From assembly GCA_039028155.1 (NCBI GenBank), contig JBCCIS010000005.1, positions 1 to 64,000 on the forward strand: 64,000 nt of DNA. Direction: 5' to 3'. The translations under genes and the position numbers were made by a program. The DNA is from Pseudomonadota bacterium (GTDB lineage: Bacteria; Pseudomonadota; Alphaproteobacteria; SP197). Positions 58,841 through 64,000 of this stretch are shown piece after piece. The notes beneath the pieces are model-generated. The model searched no databases and was not told the DNA's origin. It worked only from the letters and a program-made list of their open reading frames with translations. The stretch's first letter is position 1; every line of letters starts with the position of its first letter.

Positions 58841-59635
58841 ATGACCCGTTGCACATCAGCTCTTATCGTTCTTGCCGCCGCAGCAGGACTTTCGCTCGGT
58901 AGCATGTCAACCGCTCAGGCGGCCGAAAACACGTCGGACGAAATCCCGCTCATCGAATGGGACACGAGCTTGGTTACGTTCCAGTTCGACAACGACAAGT
59001 TCCTCGGCCAGCGCTTCACCGCCAAGTGCAAGCCGGCCAATGTCGATGACATGGACGAGGCCGTCTATGGCACCGATGTTTACCCCAGCAACAATTCGAT
59101 CTGCGTCGCTGCCGTGCACGCCGGTCTGGTTGATCGGGACGGTGGCGTCATTACCGTTCAGCTCAATCCGGGCGCCAGCGAGTATGTCGGCAGCAGCCGC
59201 AACGGCATTGATACGCAGAGCCTGCCGGGGACACAGCGCAGCATGGTCTTTGTCACTGGTGCCGAGACCAATAACGTCGATCAGATTCTGCTCGACAACG
59301 TGCAGCGGATCGATTGGGACACCAAGTTCACGCGTACCGGCCTTGCCTATGAACAGCTGCTGGGCCAGCACTTCGTGTTCAGTTGCCCGGAAGCGCCGAA
59401 CAACATGAACTCGCGCCGTGTTGTCGGCACCGACTCCTACGCCTTTGACAGCATGATCTGCCGCGCGGCGGTTCACGCCGGCGCCATCACAACCGATGGC
59501 GGATTGGTCACCGTGCAGATGGATTCGGGCAAGGAACGCCTTGTCGGCAGCATCCGCAACGGCATCGAGACCAAGGACGGCCCGGGCGGCCACCGCACTC
59601 TGTCCTTCGTTGAGGCGCCGACCGCGCAGAACTAA
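58841..59635 (+). CDS. Secreted protein with two LCCL domains
   Basis: A 264-residue protein with signal peptide (cleavage near AQAAE, about 28) followed by two LCCL domains, about 40-135 and 145-258. Each has the LCCL core: GTDVYPSNNSICVAAVHAGL with GGVITVQ and YVGSSRNGI, then GTDSYAFDSMICRAAVHAGA with GGLVTVQ and LVGSIRNGI. Two Cys per repeat fit the family disulfides. LCCL domains are known mostly from secreted eukaryotic proteins and bind lipids or sugars in some cases; bacterial ones are little studied. ATG at 58841 follows GGAG. A strong terminator follows, and it is a single-gene unit. Confidence 0.88.
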   Translation: MTRCTSALIVLAAAAGLSLGSMSTAQAAENTSDEIPLIEWDTSLVTFQFDNDKFLGQRFTAKCKPANVDDMDEAVYGTDVYPSNNSICVAAVHAGLVDRDGGVITVQLNPGASEYVGSSRNGIDTQSLPGTQRSMVFVTGAETNNVDQILLDNVQRIDWDTKFTRTGLAYEQLLGQHFVFSCPEAPNNMNSRRVVGTDSYAFDSMICRAAVHAGAITTDGGLVTVQMDSGKERLVGSIRNGIETKDGPGGHRTLSFVEAPTAQN

Positions 59636-59662
59636 CGTTCTCGCCAGTATTGTATCAGCGGG

Positions 59663-59704
59663 GGCTTCGGTCTGGCAGTGCGCCGGACCGAAGCCTCGGC
59701 TTTT
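59663..59704 (+). terminator. Rho-independent terminator after the LCCL gene
   Basis: GGCTTCGGTC - 13-base loop region - GACCGAAGCC, perfect 10-base stem (59663-59672 and 59686-59695) followed by TCGGCTTTT. The LacI gene converges on it, so it may end that transcript too. Confidence 0.8.
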
Positions 59705-59773
59705 GTGCGCTGTTCTCCGGCTTGCGATCCGGGTTGCCGCCACGGGGCAGACGGTGTCAGGACCTGGCTCGCA

Positions 59774-60790
59774 TCACGATCGCACGTTGACGCCGGACTT
59801 GCGGTCGGTACTCGCGCGTACCACCAACTCCACGGGGACGAGCTTGGTTCGATCACCGTTGCCGCCATTCAGCAGATCGAGCATCAAGGCGACGGCGAGG
59901 TCGCCGAGCTTGTCGGGAAAGACGCGTATGCTGGTCAAGGGTGGGATCGAGCTGGCGGCAAGGACCGTCTCGCCCTCGCCGACGACGCCAAGTTCGTCGG
60001 GAATGGCGATACCCAGATCACTGGCGGCCTGGAGCACCGACAAGGCTTGGCTGTCGGTACTGGCGATGATGACATCGGGCCGGTCGGCCGCGGTCAGGAT
60101 CTCGCGCGCGACGTCATAGGTCTTCTGGCTGAAGAAGTCGTCGCACCAGACGGTACGACCCGACTGGCCGCGTGCTGCGGTCTCCTTCTGGAACGCATGT
60201 TCGACATCGGACTCATAGGAAATGGTCGGTCGTTTGTTCAACAGAAGCGGCCGCTCGTAACCCTGCTCATCGAGGTGGACAAAGAGGTCCTTGATCGCCC
60301 TGGAATGATCGTTATCGACCCAGGGAACGTCTTGGCGGCTCATCCAGCGTCCGACGGTGATGACTGGCAGGTCGCGATCGAGAAACGCGGCGAGGCGGAC
60401 ATCGTTCTCCGCCGGATCGGCGATGATGACGCCGTCAAGCTGTCCGAGAAGCTCACCCTGGTTGACGCCGTTTTCGCCGAGCGCGTTGGGAATCAAAAGA
60501 AACCCGTAACCCAGCTTGCCCGCTGCCGCTGATAAGCCCTCCAGCAAGGCCGGAAAGTAGGGATTGCGATGAAGCAGACTGCATCCGGCAGGAAAACAGA
60601 CGCCCAGAATCATCGACCGCCCGGTCGCCAGGGCGCGGGCGCTGAGACGAGGGCTATAGTCCAGATCTCTGGCGGCCTCCATCACGCGCGCGACGGTATC
60701 GGCTGCCACATGTCGATTGCCCGAATAGACATGGGACACCGTGGTAATCGATACGCCGGCCGCGGCGGCGACGTCATAGATACTGGCCAT
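59774..60790 (-). CDS. LacI-family transcriptional regulator
   Basis: A 338-residue LacI protein: N-terminal helix-turn-helix IYDVAAAAGVSITTVSHVYSG (about 3-23) and hinge, then a periplasmic-binding-like effector domain (MILGVCFPAGCS, DGVIIADPAEND, DVIIASTDSQALSVLQAASDLG). It is divergent from the phospho-lyase/kinase pair across a 188-base gap that contains a TTGACT -35-like element at 60884-60889. It likely controls that pair in answer to its substrate. Confidence 0.93.
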   Translation of the reverse strand: MASIYDVAAAAGVSITTVSHVYSGNRHVAADTVARVMEAARDLDYSPRLSARALATGRSMILGVCFPAGCSLLHRNPYFPALLEGLSAAAGKLGYGFLLIPNALGENGVNQGELLGQLDGVIIADPAENDVRLAAFLDRDLPVITVGRWMSRQDVPWVDNDHSRAIKDLFVHLDEQGYERPLLLNKRPTISYESDVEHAFQKETAARGQSGRTVWCDDFFSQKTYDVAREILTAADRPDVIIASTDSQALSVLQAASDLGIAIPDELGVVGEGETVLAASSIPPLTSIRVFPDKLGDLAVALMLDLLNGGNGDRTKLVPVELVVRASTDRKSGVNVRS

Positions 60791-60978
60791 GGCAAAGGCA
60801 CCTTGCCTCGCAGGCGGTCAAATGTCTAACCGGAGGAAGGTGAGATTCTTGCGGGGCTCGCGACGCTTTTCGTCGCCGGCGGCTTGACTTCACGTATCAG
60901 ACACGAAAGACAGTCAACATTGGCGACATCAACACATCGACAGAACGGACGGCCGCTTGGCGGTTCGGTTATGGGGAA

Positions 60979-62295
60979 GTGGATGAAGGTATGGCGGTAA
61001 GCGCGCGATCACAGGATCTGTTGGACCGGCGGCGCCGTCTGCTCGGACCAAACGTCTCGACGTTTTATGAGGAGCCGGTCCATCTGGTGAAGGGCGAGGG
61101 TGTTTGGGTGTGGGATGCCGACGGCCGCAAGTACCTAGATTGCTACAACAACGTGCCCCATGTCGGACACTGTCATCCAAGGGTGGTCGAGGCCATTTGC
61201 CAACAGGCGGGGACGCTGAACACCCACACCCGTTATCTGCACGAGACAATCCTGGACTATGTCGAGCGGCTATGCGCGACCTTCAGCAAGCCGTTCTCGA
61301 CCATGATCATGACCTGTACGGGATCGGAAGCAAACGACATCGCGCTCCGGATGGGCGAGGCGGTGACCGGCAAGCGCGGCGTCATCGCGACCGATCACAC
61401 CTATCACGGCAACACCACGGCGGTGGCGCAGTTAAGCCGCACCAACCCGCCCAAGACAGGCGATGGATCCCACATCCGCCACGTCCCGGCACCGGACAGC
61501 TATCGACCCCTGGGCGGGGAGGAAGGCGCCGCCCATGCCCGCGCCTTCGCGGCCGCCGTCGATGCGGCGATCCAGGAGCTTGAGGCGTCAGGGCATGGCT
61601 TCTCGTCGCTCATCATATGCCCTTTCTTCGCCAACGAGGGTTTCCCGACCTTGATGGAAGGGTTTCTGGCCGAGACTGAGGCGATCGTGCGCAAGGCCGG
61701 TGGCATCATCATCGCCGACGAGGTGCAACCGGGGTTCGGCCGCATCGGAACGCATATGTGGGGGCACCATAAGATCGGCCTGACGCCCGATATCATCACC
61801 CTGGGCAAGCCCATGGCGAACGGGCACCCAGTGGCCGGTGTCGTCACGACGCCCGACATCATGGCGGCGTTCCGCACGTCGTTTCGCTATTTCAACACCT
61901 TCGGCGGGAACCCCGTGTGCGCCGCCGCTGCGCTCGCCACGCTGGAAGTCGTCCAGGACGAAGGCCTGATGGAGAACGCGCGTGTTGTCGGCGATTATGC
62001 CCGCGAGGGGCTCGCCGCTCTGGCCGGACGCCACGAGGTCATCGGCAACGTCCGTGGCTCCGGTCTCTTCTTCGGCGCCGAGCTGGTGCTTGATCGCGCG
62101 ACCAAGGAACCGGCGACGGCCTATGCGACGACAATTGCCAACGCAATGAGGGACCGGGGCGTTCTGCTCAATGTCCTCGGCATTCACTACAACACGCTCA
62201 AGATCCGCCCACCGCTGCCGTTTACCAAGGAAGACGCCGGTATCCTCTTGGAAGCGCTCGACGACGCCTTGACAAATGTGCCTGTAATCTCATGA
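60979..62295 (+). CDS. Class III aminotransferase-fold enzyme, AGXT2L/phospho-lyase-like
   Basis: A 438-residue PLP protein close in sequence to the AGXT2L1/AGXT2L2 phospho-lyases: YLDCYNNVPHVGHCHPRVVEA, LNTHTRYLHETILDYVERL, TGSEANDIALRMG, IIIADEVQPGFGRIG with the PLP Asp, and the PLP Lys in LGKPMANGHPVAGV, then YFNTFGGNPVCAAAALA. Those enzymes split phosphoethanolamine or 5-phosphohydroxylysine to aldehyde, ammonia and phosphate. Its stop overlaps a kinase gene by four bases, which supports that role over a plain aminotransferase. GTG at 60979; an ATG at 60991 is possible. Confidence 0.88.
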   Translation: MDEGMAVSARSQDLLDRRRRLLGPNVSTFYEEPVHLVKGEGVWVWDADGRKYLDCYNNVPHVGHCHPRVVEAICQQAGTLNTHTRYLHETILDYVERLCATFSKPFSTMIMTCTGSEANDIALRMGEAVTGKRGVIATDHTYHGNTTAVAQLSRTNPPKTGDGSHIRHVPAPDSYRPLGGEEGAAHARAFAAAVDAAIQELEASGHGFSSLIICPFFANEGFPTLMEGFLAETEAIVRKAGGIIIADEVQPGFGRIGTHMWGHHKIGLTPDIITLGKPMANGHPVAGVVTTPDIMAAFRTSFRYFNTFGGNPVCAAAALATLEVVQDEGLMENARVVGDYAREGLAALAGRHEVIGNVRGSGLFFGAELVLDRATKEPATAYATTIANAMRDRGVLLNVLGIHYNTLKIRPPLPFTKEDAGILLEALDDALTNVPVIS

Positions 62296-63239
62296 CGATG
62301 GACCTGATTCAGTTGGCCGCGGCGCGCTGGGAGTTTGCCGAAGACACGCTGGATTTGGTCGCGGAGCGCGAGAACAAGATCTACAGCGCGCTCGATGCGA
62401 AGGGTCGGCGGTTCGCGCTCCGGCTTCACCGCGATGGCTATGTCACCGAGCAGGAGATCCTCTCCGAACTCGCCTGGGCGGATGTGTTAAGCGCCGATGG
62501 TGTCGCGGTGCCGTCACCCTTGGCATCGGCAGAGGGGCGGCTCGTCGAGTGTATCGACGGGCGGTTGTTCAGTGCGCTCACGTGGATGCCGGGTAGGCCG
62601 ATGGGCGAGGGCGGCAAGCCGCTGGCGCTGAGAGACCGCCAGACTGTCTTTCGGAACATCGGTATCGCGTTGGCGCAATTGCATTCGACGTCCGACGGTT
62701 GGTCGCCGCCGGCAACGTTCGTGCGGCGCTCGTGGGACCTCGAAGGTCTGTTGGGCGAGGCACCGGTCTGGGGCCGGTTCTGGGAGAATCCCTTTCTGAG
62801 CGACGACGATCTCAGCGTGATCACGCATGCGCGTGCCGTTACCCGAGCTATGCTCGAGGATATCGGTCCGTCGCTCGACTATGGCCTTATCCACGCCGAT
62901 GCGCTGCGCGAGAACATCCTGGTGGATGGCACCGACGTCATCCTGATCGACTTTGATGACAGTGGATACGGCTACCGCCTGTTCGAGATCGCGACGACAT
63001 TGTTGCGCAACAATGATGAGCCGGATGTCGCCGACCTCACAAAGGCACTGTTGGAAGGCTATCGGACGGTGCGGCCTCTCGATACGACGTACCTGCCGCT
63101 CTTCATGGTGCTGCGTACCTTCACGTATCTCGGCTGGATCGTGCCACGGATCGATGAACCCGAAGGGCACGACCGATGCGCGCTCTTCGTGCGCGAGGCC
63201 GTCGACTTCAGTCGCCGGTTTCTTGAGGAAAACGCCTAG
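62292..63239 (+). CDS. APH-family kinase, HYKK/ethanolamine kinase-like
   Basis: A 315-residue phosphotransferase of the aminoglycoside phosphotransferase/choline kinase fold: ENKIYSALDAKGRRFALRLHR (ATP Lys/Arg region), catalytic YGLIHADALRENILVDG with Asp in place of the Brenner motif, and the metal motif VILIDFDDSGYG. It overlaps the phospho-lyase gene by ATGA. The pair mirrors the vertebrate hydroxylysine kinase and phospho-lyase, and fused kinase/phospho-lyase proteins known in bacteria. It would phosphorylate an amino alcohol such as hydroxylysine or ethanolamine. Confidence 0.87.
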   Translation: MTMDLIQLAAARWEFAEDTLDLVAERENKIYSALDAKGRRFALRLHRDGYVTEQEILSELAWADVLSADGVAVPSPLASAEGRLVECIDGRLFSALTWMPGRPMGEGGKPLALRDRQTVFRNIGIALAQLHSTSDGWSPPATFVRRSWDLEGLLGEAPVWGRFWENPFLSDDDLSVITHARAVTRAMLEDIGPSLDYGLIHADALRENILVDGTDVILIDFDDSGYGYRLFEIATTLLRNNDEPDVADLTKALLEGYRTVRPLDTTYLPLFMVLRTFTYLGWIVPRIDEPEGHDRCALFVREAVDFSRRFLEENA

Positions 63240-63260
63240 CCTCAATGGGCTCCGTGGCCT

Positions 63261-64000
63261 TCATCCACCTCTATGCTTGAAGCTGTCGCGGCGAAAGCTG
63301 TAGAGCGCCGCCGGATCGACGGCGACATCGACCACGGCCGGTTTGCCGCATCGAAGTGCCGCCTCGACCGCGTCACCGACCTCGCCGATGCGCTCGACAC
63401 GGAAACCGGCGGCACCGTAGAGCTCGGCAGCCTTGTCGAAGGGCGGGCTGCTGACATCGGCGCCGATATAGCGCTCGCCAAAGAAGTCGCGCTGATAGGC
63501 CTTTTCCGCGCCCCAGCACGTGTTGTTCATGACCACGGTGACGGTGTTGATGCCGTGGTCGACGGCAGTGCTGAGTTCGGAGATGGTCATGCCGAAGCCG
63601 CCATCGCCCATCAGGCTGACGACCGGGCGCTCTGGACGACCGAGCTTGATGCCGAGACCACAGGCGAACGAGAAACCTACCAGGCCGAAGTCGAGAGGTG
63701 TGAAGAGGCTGGGCGGTTCCCAATAGTTCAACGCGTCGGTCGCCTGCAGACACAGTGTGCCGGCATCCAGCGTAATCGCGGCATCGCGCGGCAACACGTC
63801 GCGTAGGACCTTAAAGAGCCCGGATGGCTGGATCGGGTGGGTGTCGGTGGCCGCATCAGCGTCCCGTTTGTCCAAGTAAGCAGTGCGCTCTGTCGAGAAC
63901 TGGTCGGTCCACGCCTCGACTTCGTCGCGCCTTTCCCGATTGGCAACAGCGTCGCGCAGCTGTCGCGCAGCCGTTGGTGCGTCCGCCCAGATGCCGACGG
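63261..64000 (-). CDS. Thiamine pyrophosphate enzyme, C-terminal part (5' end outside window)
   Basis: The frame stays open to the last base, so the gene begins beyond the window. About 246 residues are visible, with the TPP-binding domain of acetolactate synthase-like enzymes: ITLDAGTLCLQATDAL, DFGLVGFSFACGLGIKLGRPER, the metal/TPP motif GDGGFGMTISELSTAVDHGINTVTVVMNN, and KPAVVDVAVDP near the end. The first visible residues (GIWADAPTAARQL) belong to the domain linker. Substrate cannot be set from this part. It converges on the kinase gene with 21 bases between. Confidence 0.9.
   Translation of the reverse strand, partial: VGIWADAPTAARQLRDAVANRERRDEVEAWTDQFSTERTAYLDKRDADAATDTHPIQPSGLFKVLRDVLPRDAAITLDAGTLCLQATDALNYWEPPSLFTPLDFGLVGFSFACGLGIKLGRPERPVVSLMGDGGFGMTISELSTAVDHGINTVTVVMNNTCWGAEKAYQRDFFGERYIGADVSSPPFDKAAELYGAAGFRVERIGEVGDAVEAALRCGKPAVVDVAVDPAALYSFRRDSFKHRGG

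Overview
The window reads as a chromosomal stretch of a GC-rich proteobacterium, most likely an alphaproteobacterium. This is judged from gene families and codon use only; there is no rRNA or other marker gene. Genes are dense, often overlap by 1-4 bases, and many start with GTG. I see no tRNA, rRNA, CRISPR array, insertion sequence or prophage. Most of the window is accessory metabolism: iron and heme uptake, then aromatic and amino-compound catabolism.

Region 1 (1-16.5 kb) is an iron and heme acquisition island. After the tail of an acyl-CoA dehydrogenase come a TonB/ExbB/ExbD energiser operon with two ExbD paralogues, one of which has lost the pore aspartate. Next are an inner-membrane PepSY/DUF3325/DUF3649 module, a siderophore receptor with a signalling domain, and its FecR/FecI-type regulators. 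Divergently lie hemP, a heme receptor, hmuTUV and an IsdG-type heme-degrading monooxygenase. Three Fur-box-like motifs sit in front of the units.

Region 2 (16.5-25.3 kb) holds a BetI-like repressor divergent from a flavin amine oxidase with a palindrome between them. A LysR regulator is divergent from a four-gene unit: PhyH-type oxygenase, periplasmic binding protein, methyltransferase and a trimethylamine-dehydrogenase-like flavoprotein. A decayed copy of the start of that flavoprotein gene lies directly after it.

Region 3 (25.3-41.8 kb) is a double hydroxyphenylacetate catabolic island. One operon is the homogentisate pathway (hmgA, fumarylacetoacetase, an odd MBL-fold protein, a FAD monooxygenase with a small DUF2783 partner, maiA) with a divergent MarR regulator. 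The other is the homoprotocatechuate meta-cleavage pathway: hpaF-hpaE-hpaD one way, and aldolase-FAH-hpaR-sulfatase-tctC-tctB-tctA the other way. The sulfatase and tripartite transporter appear to be part of this operon, which suggests import and desulfation of sulfated hydroxyphenyl acids before ring cleavage.

Region 4 (41.8-52.8 kb) has a large autotransporter behind an AT-rich promoter, then RidA, a SelA-like PLP enzyme, a polar amino acid ABC transporter without its ATPase, a LysR regulator, a class V aminotransferase and a decayed TsaA/TrmO-like gene.

Region 5 (53-64 kb) has hyuA-hyuB and a short-chain dehydrogenase, a DUF2249/DUF2478 pair behind an FNR-type site, a secreted protein with two LCCL domains, a LacI regulator divergent from a phospho-lyase/kinase pair, and the 3' part of a TPP enzyme that runs off the end.
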